Part shown: piece after piece, positions 16,834 through 28,673 of the stretch | How positions within the stretch are numbered: position 1 is the stretch's first letter | Layout of the letters: every line of letters begins with the position of its first letter | Source of the DNA: Planctomicrobium piriforme | GTDB lineage: Bacteria > Planctomycetota > Planctomycetia > Pirellulales > UBA1268 | Assembly: GCA_945869735.1 (NCBI GenBank) | Contig: CAMBPQ010000019.1 | Location: forward strand, 1-47,184 | Reading direction: 5' to 3' | Length of the DNA stretch: 47,184 nucleotides | Position numbers and translations under genes: made by a program | The notes under the pieces: model-generated | Told to the model about the DNA's origin: nothing | Database searches by the model: none | The model's input: only the letters and a program-made list of their open reading frames with translations

Positions 16834-17802
16834 ATGATAAGACTCGCCGCTTTTAACTGGACGCACGTGGTCGCCTGCCTGCTGGTTGGCGTGACGGCAG
16901 TGTTGTTGTCGTTCGGCGCGCTGGTGACCACGTACGAGGCGGCGATGGCGGTGCCTGATTGGCCCGCGACCTACGGCCACAACATGTTTCTGTTTCCCCT
17001 GGCCGAGTGGCTCAACGGTCCTTGGGACCTATTTTTGGAGCATGGGCACCGGTTGCTCGGCGCCCTGACGGGATTGATCACGCTCGGGCTCGCGGGCGTC
17101 GTCTGGCGGTCGTCAACGCATGCGGCGGTGCGGTGGCTCGTGGTGGCCGCGGTCGCGCTCGTGCTTGTGCAGGGTGGGCTGGGTGGCGCCCGCGTGCTCC
17201 TCGACGACAAAACGGTCGCGAAAGTCCACGCCTGCACGGGGCCGCTGTTCTTCGCCGTGGCCGTGGCGATCGCCGTCCTGTCGCGGGGGCGTGCCCCGAC
17301 GGCGAGCCATGAGGTTGCGACCCGCGTTCCCGTCGCGCTTCTCGTCGCCGCGTATCTGCAGCTCGTCGCCGGCGCGCAGTTGCGACACCTTGACGCGTCG
17401 GTTGAGCCCGCTACGTTCCACTCGCTCGTCGGCCTGCACATTGTCGGGGCCATTGCCGTCACCGTGCTGACGGTGGCGAGTGCCGCCGTGACGGCCAGCA
17501 CGGAGGGGTCGCCCTCGGCCCGGCTCTGGTCGCGGGGCATGCTCGTGCTGGTGGGCGGGCAGTTGTTCTTGGGCGCGGGAGCCTGGGTGGCCAACTGGGG
17601 CGTGCCGGCCGACATCATTCCCGCTTCCTGGCAGTTGTCCGAGCCCCTGCGAGCACGGAGCGTGTGGGCGGCCGCTGTTGTCACGGGGCACGTCGTGCTC
17701 GGGATGTTGATCCTCGGGGGTGCTGTGGTGCTCGCGATCGAGTCGGGCGGCTTTGGCCGGAGGGCCGCCGCGGCGGCCGCCGGCCGGAGGGCCTTCGCAT
17801 GA
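16834..17802 (+). CDS. ctaA: Haem A synthase (COX15/CtaA family)
   Basis: CtaA oxidises the methyl group of haem O to give the haem A of the oxidase. This 322-residue protein has eight hydrophobic segments and histidines at the expected helix positions (LEHGHRLLG, VHACTGPLFF, TFHSLVGLH, TGHVVLGM). The N-terminal VPDWPATYGHNM is also typical of the family. It lies between coxA and ctaB, which it overlaps by the ATGA arrangement at 17799-17802. Its C-terminal tail is an Arg/Ala-rich low-complexity stretch. Confidence 0.93.
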   Translation: MIRLAAFNWTHVVACLLVGVTAVLLSFGALVTTYEAAMAVPDWPATYGHNMFLFPLAEWLNGPWDLFLEHGHRLLGALTGLITLGLAGVVWRSSTHAAVRWLVVAAVALVLVQGGLGGARVLLDDKTVAKVHACTGPLFFAVAVAIAVLSRGRAPTASHEVATRVPVALLVAAYLQLVAGAQLRHLDASVEPATFHSLVGLHIVGAIAVTVLTVASAAVTASTEGSPSARLWSRGMLVLVGGQLFLGAGAWVANWGVPADIIPASWQLSEPLRARSVWAAAVVTGHVVLGMLILGGAVVLAIESGGFGRRAAAAAAGRRAFA

Positions 17803-18761
17803 CACCTCCTTCGTCGATCGCTGCTGAGTTCACAGCTCCGCATGTGGTGGTCGAGAGTGGCCTATCGAGCAGCGTCGCATCGTGGGCCACCGACATCTCG
17901 CGACTGACGCGGCCGCGGATCGCCGTCATGGTGCTGGCCACCGTCATCACGGCGATGTGGCTCACGGCCGGCCGCCCAGACAGCCTGGGGGCTCTGGCGG
18001 TACTCCTCCTGGGCACAGCGCTTGTGACCGCCAGTTCCAGCATCGCCAATCAGATCCTCGAGAGGGACACCGACAGGCGGATGCCGCGGACCGCGTCGCG
18101 GCCCATCGTGACAGGACGGTTGACGGTGGGATCGGCGTGGATGATCGCCGCCGTCCTGCTCGTTGCCGGGTCGGTCGTTTCCTGGACGGCGTACGGCTGG
18201 CAGCCGGCTGCGGCTGCCAGCGCGACATGGTTCCTGTACGTCGCCCTCTATACGCCTCTCAAGCGGATCACGCCGCTGAACACCGCCGTTGGGGCGGTCG
18301 CGGGGGCAATGCCCGTGGTGATCGGCTGGTTGGCGGCCGATGGACCGCAACGTCTGGCCGCGGGTGACGCCCGCGGCGCGCTCGCCGCCGCCGCACTGGC
18401 CACCGTGCTCTACCTCTGGCAGTTCCCGCACTTCATGGCAATCGCCTGGCTTTATCGCTCGCAATACGCGGCGGCTGGTCTCAGGATGCTGACGGTGGTC
18501 GATCCGACCGGTCTGCGGGCGGCTGGCCAGTCGCTCGCCGCTGCACTGGCGATGATTCCCGCGGGGCTCGTGCTGGCTGTGCCTTCCGGAAGCATCCGGC
18601 TCTTCCTGGCAGCGGCCGTGGCCGGAATCGTTTATCTTTTGGCGACGGTCCAGTTCGCCATCCGGCGGGACGAGACCTCCGCCCGCATTCTCCTGCTCAC
18701 CTCCCTGGGTTCTCTGCTCGGCCTGCTCACTGCGGCGGTCGTGTTTGGAAAGCCTGTCTGA
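17799..18761 (+). CDS. ctaB: Protohaem IX farnesyltransferase (haem O synthase)
   Basis: CtaB attaches a farnesyl group to haem B to form haem O, the substrate of CtaA. The UbiA-family signature [20 protein letters not shown] near 85-105 carries the Asp residues that bind the prenyl diphosphate. Several transmembrane helices follow (about nine in total), with [14 protein letters not shown] as a further conserved loop. I use the ATG at 17799, which overlaps the ctaA stop codon, giving 320 residues; the frame is open further upstream but that is ctaA sequence in another frame. Confidence 0.94.
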   Translation: MTPPSSIAAEFTAPHVVVESGLSSSVASWATDISRLTRPRIAVMVLATVITAMWLTAGRPDSLGALAVLLLGTALVTASSSIANQILERDTDRRMPRTASRPIVTGRLTVGSAWMIAAVLLVAGSVVSWTAYGWQPAAAASATWFLYVALYTPLKRITPLNTAVGAVAGAMPVVIGWLAADGPQRLAAGDARGALAAAALATVLYLWQFPHFMAIAWLYRSQYAAAGLRMLTVVDPTGLRAAGQSLAAALAMIPAGLVLAVPSGSIRLFLAAAVAGIVYLLATVQFAIRRDETSARILLLTSLGSLLGLLTAAVVFGKPV

Positions 18762-18789
18762 CCGTCTCCCGATCCCGCGAGCATCGATC

Positions 18790-19890
18790 ATGAACGCCTC
18801 TGCTTCCTCCATCAGCCACGGTCATGCTGGCGATGCTAGCCATGGCGACCATGGCGACCACGGTCACGGCCACATCACGCTGCAGTACCAGCCCGGCCTG
18901 CCACTCTCCCGTGGCAAGCTCATCATGTGGCTTTTCCTGTCGACGGAGATCATGTTCTTCGCGGCGTTGCTCGGGAGTTACGTGGTGCTCCGCTTCGGTG
19001 CCCCAGTCTGGCCCAAGCCTCACCACGTCCACCTGAGCGAGCCGATTGGCGCTTTCAATACGTTTGTGCTGATCTGCTCGAGCGTCACGATCGTGCTCGC
19101 CCTGGAGGCCGCGCGGGTCAACAAGGCCGGCCTCGCAAAGAACTGGATGCTCCTGACGTTGCTGCTGGGCGGACTTTTTCTCGGGATAAAAGGCTACGAA
19201 TACTCCGCCAAGTTCTCCCACGGCATTTATCCATCGGCGCCGCGGAGCCGGATTTACGAGCGTCCCGATCTGTATTACGGCTCCGCCGTCCGCGGCCGGC
19301 TCGAGGAGCTCCGCCGCGAGCCCAAGGACGCCTGGCAGGCGATGAAGTACAAGTGGGCCGTCGCGTGGCATCGTTCGCCGCAGGCTGCCTCACTCCACGG
19401 TTGGAAGGAGCCGGAGACTGTCGATCGGCTCAAAGAACTCGACGAGATGCCGGAGGCCGCGCTCACGGCCGAGCAGCTGGACTCCCGTCGCAAACTCCAG
19501 CAGATCCAAAAGATGGTGAGCAGCCCTGACCAGCAGGCCTTCGACATGGCGGTCGTCGCCGACCAGGTGATGCCGCTTCCGTCCGAGGGAGCCGCGGGAG
19601 CTGCGGGAAGTGGTCATGGCGGCGGCCACGGGTCGCACGGCCTCAACGACGCCTTCCCCTGGCTGCGGTTACCCACCGTCATTCCCGGCGGCAACATGTG
19701 GGCCAGCACCTACTTCCTGCTCACTGGATTCCACGCTGTCCACGTGGCGGTCGGCCTGCTCGTGTTCGCGATCATGCTCACCTGGAAGCTCAACGCGAAG
19801 CGGGCCGGAGCCATTGAGAACGCCGGCCTCTACTGGCACTTCGTCGATCTCGTGTGGATTTTCCTGTTTCCGCTGCTCTACCTGTTCTGA
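18790..19890 (+). CDS. coxC: Cytochrome c oxidase subunit III with large internal insertion
   Basis: Subunit III supports proton uptake and stability of the oxidase. Conserved helices are present at both ends: [20 protein letters not shown] near residue 40 and, after the insertion, [16 protein letters not shown] and [19 protein letters not shown]. Between helices, about residues 140-295, is a soluble, charged insertion with a Gly/His-rich stretch ([10 protein letters not shown]), making the protein 366 residues instead of about 200. The N-terminus is also His-rich ([18 protein letters not shown]). The ATG at 18790 is chosen over an in-frame start 45 bases upstream because the latter overlaps ctaB. 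Confidence 0.93.
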   Translation: MNASASSISHGHAGDASHGDHGDHGHGHITLQYQPGLPLSRGKLIMWLFLSTEIMFFAALLGSYVVLRFGAPVWPKPHHVHLSEPIGAFNTFVLICSSVTIVLALEAARVNKAGLAKNWMLLTLLLGGLFLGIKGYEYSAKFSHGIYPSAPRSRIYERPDLYYGSAVRGRLEELRREPKDAWQAMKYKWAVAWHRSPQAASLHGWKEPETVDRLKELDEMPEAALTAEQLDSRRKLQQIQKMVSSPDQQAFDMAVVADQVMPLPSEGAAGAAGSGHGGGHGSHGLNDAFPWLRLPTVIPGGNMWASTYFLLTGFHAVHVAVGLLVFAIMLTWKLNAKRAGAIENAGLYWHFVDLVWIFLFPLLYLF

Positions 19891-19941
19891 TTTCGACACC
19901 ATCGTTCGCGGCCCACGGCCCGAACCTGAAAGGCGATTTCG

Positions 19942-20445
19942 ATGAGCGACCATGGCACGCACAGTCACGGACCGGTCACCCGGGTGGGTGAGTCGGCCGA
20001 CGAGGCCCTGCACCACGCGATCGAGGAGTCGCACGGCAGCCATGAGGAGCATGCCGGGCATGGTGGCATCGGGAAGTACATGCTCGTGTTCCTCGCACTC
20101 TGCGGCCTGACGACGATGTCGTTTTTCACCTACTCGGCCGCCTGGCCGTGGCGCGACCAGCCGCAGGTGGGCTGGGCCTTCATGATGGCTGTGTCGTGCA
20201 CCAAGGCGATGCTCGTGATCCTGTTCTTCATGCACGTCTGGTGGGAGGCGAACTGGAAGTATGTGCTCACGATCCCCGCGGCGATGATGGCGATCTTCCT
20301 GGCGATTATGCTCATACCCGACATCGGCATGCGGAACCGCATGGTGTCGCAGGAACGGGCGCTGTACATGGCCCGTGGCTCGGACGTGCAGTTGCTCGAG
20401 CGGGCGTCGAAGGAGAGCCCGCTGGCCGAGCCGGCTGGGCACTGA
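19942..20445 (+). CDS. Cytochrome c oxidase subunit IV-like (small hydrophobic subunit)
   Basis: This 167-residue protein has a His-rich, charged N-terminus (about 1-45) and three hydrophobic helices (about 47-65, 78-95 and 107-125). KYMLVFLALCGLTTMSF and AVSCTKAMLVILFFMHV match the prokaryotic oxidase subunit IV pattern (CtaF/CoxD type). The C-terminal 45 residues are soluble. It follows coxC by 51 bases, the standard position for this subunit. Confidence 0.85.
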   Translation: MSDHGTHSHGPVTRVGESADEALHHAIEESHGSHEEHAGHGGIGKYMLVFLALCGLTTMSFFTYSAAWPWRDQPQVGWAFMMAVSCTKAMLVILFFMHVWWEANWKYVLTIPAAMMAIFLAIMLIPDIGMRNRMVSQERALYMARGSDVQLLERASKESPLAEPAGH

Positions 20446-20540
20446 CGGTCGGCCCGATCCACCCGCCGGTACAGTCCACCCTCGTTGAGGCGACGCCTTC
20501 CATCACGGCCTCAAGCGGTTTCATTGAGAGAAGGTCGCCC

Positions 20541-21206
20541 GTGGCAACGCCCATCGCTCCCCGCTGTTTCGCGGCTTTCCTCGTGTGGCTCTTGTTCGCC
20601 GTGGTCGGCTGTAGCAAGCCAGCACCGATCGTGAATGAGTCCCGACCTGCGCCAGTCGTCGGCAAGGTCGCGGTCGACGAGGAGACGTCGCCGAATCTGG
20701 CGGACACGCCCTTCACGCTCACCGACCAGACGGGGAAGGAGTTCAGCTCGGAGTCGCTTGAGGGCAAGGTCTGGATGGGGGCGATTTTCTTCGCCAACTG
20801 CCCGGGCCCCTGCTTCCGGGAGAACCAAGTGATTGCCGATATCCTCCGCGAGATCAACGATCCCCGGTTCATGGTCGTGAGTCTGACGTGCGATCCGGCC
20901 AACGACACGCCGGAGGCGCTCGCGAAGTATGCCGCCCGATTCGAGGCCGACCCGGCCCGCTGGAAGTTCCTCACCGGTGACCTCGCGCGGATCGAACAAG
21001 TCGGTCAGAAGACATTCCGACTGCCTGTCGAACTCGGGGTGCACTCCGAACGTGGGGTCGTGTTCGACCGGCAGGGGCGGCTGCGTGGCGGCTACCATCT
21101 CCTGGAGCCTGACCGGGTGGCACTGCTCAAGAAGCTGATCCTCGACGTTCTCGCCGAGCCGTCCTCGGCTGCTCGACCGGGCGGCCCGCAGGGAGCCACG
21201 CCGTGA
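20541..21206 (+). CDS. SCO1/SenC-family copper chaperone lipoprotein
   Basis: SCO proteins deliver copper to the CuA site of subunit II or keep its cysteines reduced. The sequence has a lipobox (LFAVVGCSKP), then the copper motif CPGPC (C87, C91) in ANCPGPCFREN and H168 in GVHSERG as third ligand. The thioredoxin-like fold is supported by SLTCDPANDTPEALAKY. I chose the GTG at 20541, with GAGAAGG 6 bases upstream, giving 221 residues; the frame is open much further upstream but overlaps subunit IV. Its stop overlaps the start of the DUF420 gene (GTGA). Confidence 0.93.
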   Translation: MATPIAPRCFAAFLVWLLFAVVGCSKPAPIVNESRPAPVVGKVAVDEETSPNLADTPFTLTDQTGKEFSSESLEGKVWMGAIFFANCPGPCFRENQVIADILREINDPRFMVVSLTCDPANDTPEALAKYAARFEADPARWKFLTGDLARIEQVGQKTFRLPVELGVHSERGVVFDRQGRLRGGYHLLEPDRVALLKKLILDVLAEPSSAARPGGPQGATP

Positions 21207-21661
21207 CCCCGCTGTTTGCCGATGCCGCCGCGGCTGCTGTGATCGGCGTGCACCCGCTCGCCACGACCAACGCGGTTCTTAACGCGCTTTCCACCGTGCT
21301 GCTTCTGACGGGCTGGGTGTTTATCAAGCGGGGCAACGTGCGGGCCCACCGGGCGGCGATGGTGTCGGCATTCCTTGTGTCGTCAGTCTTCCTGGCCTGC
21401 TACCTCACCTACCACTACCTCGTCGGGCACGTCCCATTTCGGGGGCAGGGTGCGGTCCGCGGCGTGTACTTCACGATCCTGATCTCCCACATCCTGCTTG
21501 CGGTCACCGTCCCGGTGCTGGCGATTGCGATGTTCGCCCTCGCCTGGCGGGGCCGCTGGGAGACTCACCGCCGCCTGGGCCGGATCGCGCTGCCGATCTG
21601 GCTCTACGTGTCGGTGACCGGCGTGGTCATTTACTTGATGCTGTACCACTGGTTTGCCTGA
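21203..21661 (+). CDS. DUF420 family membrane protein
   Basis: This 152-residue protein has four hydrophobic helices. The pattern HPLATTNAVLNALSTVLLLTG, then VRAHRAAMVSAFLVSSVFL and LTYHY, matches the DUF420 family (YozB/CtaM-like), whose members accompany haem-copper oxidases. Conserved histidines in HRAAM and YHY could bind haem or metal; the function is not settled, though CtaM is needed for active aa3-type oxidase in Firmicutes. Start GTG overlaps the SCO stop codon. Confidence 0.87.
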   Translation: MTPLFADAAAAAVIGVHPLATTNAVLNALSTVLLLTGWVFIKRGNVRAHRAAMVSAFLVSSVFLACYLTYHYLVGHVPFRGQGAVRGVYFTILISHILLAVTVPVLAIAMFALAWRGRWETHRRLGRIALPIWLYVSVTGVVIYLMLYHWFA

Positions 21662-21727
21662 CCCCCCGCCGCCACCGGGCGGCCTCCCGCCCCAGGCCCT
21701 GCTATGATTGAGGTCGAGGAGACACCC

Positions 21728-22039
21728 ATGCGTCAGGCGTTCAGGCGGTCAATCGGGCAGCCGCACCTCGTTGCGGCCGGCATCGCGGTGGCATTGTTGT
21801 TGTGCGCGACCGATGCGTTTGGCTGCCCCAACTGCAAGGACGCGGTCAATACATCCGACCCCGAGGGGCTGAACATAGCGCGAGGCTACTTCTATAGCAT
21901 CCTGCTGATGCTCGCGATGCCGTTCACGCTGGCAGGCTCGTTCGGGGCCTATGTGTGGCGCGAGATGCGCCGCCAGCGGGCTCAGGCGGGCGAGGGTGGG
22001 TCGATGCCCGTCGACGTTCCCGAGCGGCAGCGATCGTGA
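21728..22039 (+). CDS. Small secreted/membrane protein with CPNC motif
   Basis: About 103 residues: a signal-like helix ending in ATDAFG, immediately followed by CPNCKDAVN, then a second hydrophobic helix YFYSILLMLAMPFTLAGSF and a basic cytoplasmic tail. The two cysteines sit at the predicted mature N-terminus on the outer face, suggesting metal binding or thiol chemistry. I do not know a named family; similar short proteins accompany oxidase genes in planctomycetes, from memory. I chose the ATG at 21728 with GAGGAG upstream; an ATG at 21704 is also in frame. The stop overlaps the next start (GTGA), so it is translationally coupled. Confidence 0.75.
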   Translation: MRQAFRRSIGQPHLVAAGIAVALLLCATDAFGCPNCKDAVNTSDPEGLNIARGYFYSILLMLAMPFTLAGSFGAYVWREMRRQRAQAGEGGSMPVDVPERQRS

Positions 22040-23102
22040 CCGATGACATCGACCAGCACGACTTCGGGGCTGTGTCCGGTGGGCCGGACGCCACGGTCCC
22101 GCTGCCCAGCCGGCGGGTCGTGAAAAACTATCTGGCCACCGGGGAGCGGCGGCGGCTTTTCCTGCTGGTGATGCCGGCGGGGCTCGTGCTGATGCTCGTG
22201 CTCGGATGGGTGGAGCGGACGTGGTTTCCGCGTGGCGAGTCGGATCGGCGGCCCTCGCAGGTCGACACCCGGCTTGAGGCGGTCAACGGGCCACGCCCCC
22301 GGGGCGACGAGTTGGTGATCGAACCCGACCCCGAGCCGTTCGACGATCATCCGGCGACGCTCCTCAGCGCCTCGCCCGAATCGCTGTCGCACGTTCGCGA
22401 CGCCACGTTCTTCCGGGAGTCGGACAACGACGCTTGGCTCCAGACGTGGAACACGCTCCGCGAGACGGGCGTCGCCGCGCTCTTGCGGGCGCATCCGCCG
22501 GAGGTGAGTTTCAGTGAGTTGTTCGGCCAGCCGCGGTCGTTCCGGGGCAGACTCGTGCGGATGCAGGGGACGTTTCACCGTCTGGAAAAAGTCGGGGCGC
22601 CTGCTAACAACTACTCCATCAACGACTACTGGCAGGGCTGGATGGAGCCCCTGGGTGGGCCCGCATCGCCGGTCGTCGTCCAGAGCCTGCGGATTCCCGA
22701 GGGTATGCCGAGCGGGATGCAGATCGACGAGCCCGTGGAGATCATCGGCTACTTCTTCAAGAACTATGCGTACAACGCGACCGACGCGATCCGCATCGCA
22801 CCTCTGATCATGACGCTCGAACCGATTTGGAAGCCGAAGCCCGTGGCCGCGGAATCCCCGCTGGGCCCGTCCGGCGGTGTGACGCTCGTTGTGCTCGCCA
22901 CGATGGCTGCGCTCGTGGCGGCGACCTGGCTCGGTGTCAGCCGTGGTGGCCGACCGGTCGCCGGCCGGACGGCGACGGATCCGGCCGGGCTCGACGAGTC
23001 GCTCGCGAACCTGAAGTTATTTTCAGTCGAGGAGTCGCTCCGCGAACTCGCCAGCGACCGCGATGCCGCCGCCGAGACGCCCACCATCAGGGAGCCTGGA
23101 TC

Positions 23103-23106
<4 letters not shown>
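22036..23106 (+). CDS. Unrecognised membrane protein with possible OB-like module (first of a pair)
   Basis: This 356-residue protein has one transmembrane helix near the N-terminus (41-59) and another near 281-301. Between them lies a soluble domain with the segments RGRLVRMQGTFHRLEK and LRIPEGMPSGMQIDEPVEI, followed by GYFFKNYAYNATDA. The alternating beta pattern suggests a small OB-like barrel, but I cannot name a family. The next gene encodes a protein with matching segments. Start GTG 22036 overlaps the upstream stop codon, and the stop overlaps the next ATG, so the three genes are coupled. Its position in the oxidase cluster suggests an assembly or structural role; this is inference. 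Confidence 0.75.
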
Positions 23107-25623
<2,517 letters not shown>

Positions 25624-25627
25624 GCCA

Positions 25628-25643
25628 CGGGGAAGCCTCCCCG
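25628..25643 (+). terminator. Small hairpin after mdh, weak terminator candidate
   Basis: CGGGGA and TCCCCG are perfect 6-base arms around an AGCC loop, five bases after the mdh stop codon. No T-run follows, so it is not a typical intrinsic terminator; it could act as an mRNA 3' stabilising structure. Confidence 0.3.
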
Positions 25644-25798
25644 ATCTCGCCGCTTGCCCCACTTGCCGCGGCCGCGCGGCACACGAACCGCTGCCGTTGC
25701 CCGGGGTCGAGGGTTGCGATACAAACCCCGCAGCGGCCCGGTCCGGGCTGCCCGGGAGCCGTTTTCAGCGGATCCCCGACTTCAGCGAGGTGCGATTC

Positions 25799-26485
25799 AT
25801 GCGTGGCCGAAAGTCGAACCAGGGTCCTCGAAGTGGGCAAGCGGCGGCCGTGTCGGTCCGCTGCCCATCGCGACCCGCGATCGCCGACTGGACGAAGGGC
25901 ATGCCCGTCTTCGTGCCGCAGGGCTACGAGCCGGGCTACGACTATCCCCTGCTCGTGTGGCTCACCGATCCGACTGACCGAGGCTTCGATCTGGCCAGGG
26001 TCATGACCCGCATGAGTCTTCGCAACTTCGTCGCGGTCCAGGCGACCGGGGGTGAGGCCGCCGTCTGGCGGGCCGCTGACACAGTGTCCGCGAGGTTGAG
26101 CATTCATCCACGCCGCATCTGGCTCATCGGCCACGGCATCGGGGGCACGGCGGCATTTCGTATCGGCTGCCGTCATCCTGATTCGTTCGCCGGTGTCGTC
26201 TCGCTGGGCGGTCCGTTTCCGCTCGACGAGTCGGCCTTCGCGCGGGTCGAGGCGGTTCGCCGCCTGCCGATGCTTTACTGCTGCCGCGGCAGCAGCGCCG
26301 TCTCCGCTGCGGCGCACACCGACCGCACGCTCCGGCTGTTTCATGCGGCAGGAGCGATGCTGGCCATGCGAATCTATCCGGGCAGCGGCGAGCTTTCGCG
26401 GGCCGCTCTCGGCGACGTCAACCGCTGGCTCATGGATGAGATCTGCGGCACGTCGGCCGGACTACGGGCCCATGCCGCCGGCTAG
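25799..26485 (+). CDS. Alpha/beta-hydrolase fold protein lacking the nucleophile serine
   Basis: This 228-residue protein resembles the esterase/phospholipase branch of the alpha/beta hydrolases: FVPQGYEPGYDYPLLVWLTD, then IHPRRIWLIGHGIGGTAAFR, then PDSFAGVVSLGGPFP. The nucleophile elbow should read GxSxG but is GHGIG, so the catalytic serine is a glycine. It is therefore probably a non-catalytic, binding or structural member. I chose the ATG at 25799 with GCGAGG about 8 bases upstream; a longer in-frame start is possible. It lies 48 bases before the HATPase-like gene and may be the first gene of the export operon. Confidence 0.72.
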   Translation: MRGRKSNQGPRSGQAAAVSVRCPSRPAIADWTKGMPVFVPQGYEPGYDYPLLVWLTDPTDRGFDLARVMTRMSLRNFVAVQATGGEAAVWRAADTVSARLSIHPRRIWLIGHGIGGTAAFRIGCRHPDSFAGVVSLGGPFPLDESAFARVEAVRRLPMLYCCRGSSAVSAAAHTDRTLRLFHAAGAMLAMRIYPGSGELSRAALGDVNRWLMDEICGTSAGLRAHAAG

Positions 26486-26533
26486 CGGAGCATTGCCTCG
26501 ACCCATCGACACCGTCCCCGGGAAAGGATTCCC

Positions 26534-27067
26534 ATGACAGACGCATCAGACCGCCGATCCGCTTCCCGTCGTCGGGCCGGCACAGCCGATGCCGCGGATG
26601 AGCCGCACATCCTGGCGTTGTCCAAGACGCAGGCCTCTTCGTTGCGGGACGTGCTCGAGTCGATCGTCTCCGAAGTTCGCGGTCGCGTTGAAGGTGCCGG
26701 AGCGCGGGTGCGGGTGACGCTCGACGTCCCTGAGGGGCAGTTCGTCGACGCCGACCCGGCCCTGTTTCGCAGCGCGGTCGAGGCACTCCTGAACGCCGCG
26801 TTCGCCGCCGCCGTCCGGCCTGGTGCCGCGAGCGACGCGCCGCGAATCCGTGAGGTCGTCGTGACGAGCGTTGACGCGGACGACACCTTCGAACTCGAAA
26901 TCGCTGATTCTGGCAACCGGACGGCCGAGGATGCAGCCGCACTGGTGGGCGTCCGCGCCCTCGCCGACCGGGTCGGTGGCGATATCGTCGTCGCGGAATG
27001 TCCGGAAGGGGGCACGGCGGTCACGATCCGCCTCTCCCGGCGCCGGGGCCTGCGGAAGGCCGCCTGA
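26534..27067 (+). CDS. Histidine-kinase-like ATPase (HATPase_c) domain protein
   Basis: A 177-residue protein with a recognisable GHKL ATPase fold: an N-box-like VEALLNAAFAAAV near 86-98, a G1-like LEIADSGN (about 117-124) and a final GGTAVTIRLSRR strand. There is no histidine-phosphotransfer domain, sensor or membrane segment, so it is not a complete sensor kinase. The N-terminal 30 residues are disordered and charged. It could be a cut-down kinase ATPase, an anti-sigma-type kinase or a binding-only relic. It precedes the FliF-like gene by 16 bases, so it is probably co-transcribed with the export apparatus. Confidence 0.7.
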   Translation: MTDASDRRSASRRRAGTADAADEPHILALSKTQASSLRDVLESIVSEVRGRVEGAGARVRVTLDVPEGQFVDADPALFRSAVEALLNAAFAAAVRPGAASDAPRIREVVVTSVDADDTFELEIADSGNRTAEDAAALVGVRALADRVGGDIVVAECPEGGTAVTIRLSRRRGLRKAA

Positions 27068-27083
27068 CCGGAGGCCCGCGCCG

Positions 27084-28673
27084 ATGCACCACCCACGAGA
27101 TCGAACCATGGACGCCTCCCGTTTGGACGACCACTATCAGCGTCCCGCATCCCGAGTCACGCCGGCCCAGGTGATCGCCCTGGGGCTTGTCGCGATCTCG
27201 ATCGGCTGGGCGGCCTGGTTTCTCCGCGACCGCCCCATCAACGAAGAGGTGGAGTTGCTTCCCGGCACGGTGCTGCCGTCGTCGGAACTCGCGATCGTCG
27301 AGGCGGCCTTCGATCGTGCGCAACTCATCGGGCATCGCACTGAGGACGGCCGCGTCTGGGTGCCGCGGCCGCGGCAGAGCGCCTACATGCGGGCGCTGGT
27401 CGACGCGGAGGCGCTGCCGCGTGAGTTTGGTAGCAGCCTGAGGCGGGCGCTTGAGCAAAACAGCCCATGGCAGAGCAGGGCCGTGCAGGAGGAATCCCTC
27501 CGCGTGGCCGTTCAGGAAGAACTGGCCCATGTCATCTGCTCGATGCCCGGCATCGAGCGGGCTGCCGTGCTGTATGACGTCGATGACCGGACGTCCTTCG
27601 ATGGAACGCTTGGCGGCGCACCGACGCGAACCGCGAGCGTGAACGTGCGGACTCAGCCCGACAGTGAACTCGAACCGGTCCGTGTTCAGGCGATCCGCGT
27701 GCTCGTCGCCGCGTCGATCGCGGGATTGGAGCCGGAACGCGTCGCAGTGACCGACCTGCGGAGCGGCCGTGTGCATGCCGGTCCGCTGCAACCACTGGAT
27801 ACCGCCGACGCCGACGCGGCGGTCGACCCCGCACTTGCCCGCCGCATCATGCATGAGCGGCATTTGGCCGGGAAGGTGCGGCAGGGGCTCTCGTTCGTGA
27901 AAGGAGTCGTCGTCGACGTGAATGTCGCGTTTGCAACCGACGCCCCGCCGGAGCCCGTCGCCGAGCCAGGCCTGCCCCCCCGGCAGCAGCGGGTGGCCGA
28001 TGCCAACGCGCCTGCCGAGGTGACGATCGCAGACGATGCAGCGGCGCTACGGCCCGCCGTGGCCCGCCCCGGCGACGGCCCGGAGACGATCGTCGTGTCG
28101 CTCGCCATTCCCGAGACGTGGTTCGACAACGCCCTGCGGTCCGCCCGCGGTCACGATGCTACGGTCTCGAGCGATGCGGTCGATCACCACGAGGAGCAAC
28201 GGCTCCGCGACCATGTGCTTCAACTTCTCCCCACCGGCTCCACGCCTGATTCGCGTCGCGTCGTAATCACCCGGTTTCCTGCGAGTTCGTCCCGGTCTGA
28301 CGCCACGGCGCGGACTGTCTCCGCCGCCCCGCCGCCGCCCGCCGCCGCGACATCAACGCCAGCGGCTGGAAAGTTGAAAACACTGGGAGCCTACATCGAC
28401 GTCACCGTGCAGGCGATCAGCTCGGGCCAGCCGGCCGACGTGCCGCGCGAGGTCTGGATGGTCCTGATGGCCAAGTGCTCCGCGGTGCTCGCCTACATCT
28501 TCTACCGGAGCGGCTCGCGGGCCTCGGCGGCTTCGCCGCATGCCGCCGGCATCCCGGGCCGCCGTCGTGGCAGTGGCCGGATCGACTGGTCGTCGCTCGA
28601 CGCCCAGCCCGACCATGACGAGCGTGAAGATCGTAACGACCACGATGCCCCCGCGCCCCGGATAGCCGCTTGA
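27084..28673 (+). CDS. fliF: FliF-like MS-ring protein, divergent
   Basis: FliF forms the inner-membrane ring around the type III export gate. This 529-residue protein has one helix near the N-terminus (29-47), a first ring-building domain (about 52-115, with GRVWVPRPRQSAYMRALVDA), a second (about 125-235, with the FliF-like VLVAASIAGLEPERVAVTDL), a third partial one, and a C-terminal helix (about 457-474). The typical C-terminal FliG-binding sequence is not visible; the tail is Asp/Arg-rich. Start is uncertain: the ATG at 27084 has GGAGG 9 bases upstream; 27108 is an alternative. Its stop overlaps the fliO-like start (TGATG). Confidence 0.8.
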   Translation: MHHPRDRTMDASRLDDHYQRPASRVTPAQVIALGLVAISIGWAAWFLRDRPINEEVELLPGTVLPSSELAIVEAAFDRAQLIGHRTEDGRVWVPRPRQSAYMRALVDAEALPREFGSSLRRALEQNSPWQSRAVQEESLRVAVQEELAHVICSMPGIERAAVLYDVDDRTSFDGTLGGAPTRTASVNVRTQPDSELEPVRVQAIRVLVAASIAGLEPERVAVTDLRSGRVHAGPLQPLDTADADAAVDPALARRIMHERHLAGKVRQGLSFVKGVVVDVNVAFATDAPPEPVAEPGLPPRQQRVADANAPAEVTIADDAAALRPAVARPGDGPETIVVSLAIPETWFDNALRSARGHDATVSSDAVDHHEEQRLRDHVLQLLPTGSTPDSRRVVITRFPASSSRSDATARTVSAAPPPPAAATSTPAAGKLKTLGAYIDVTVQAISSGQPADVPREVWMVLMAKCSAVLAYIFYRSGSRASAASPHAAGIPGRRRGSGRIDWSSLDAQPDHDEREDRNDHDAPAPRIAA

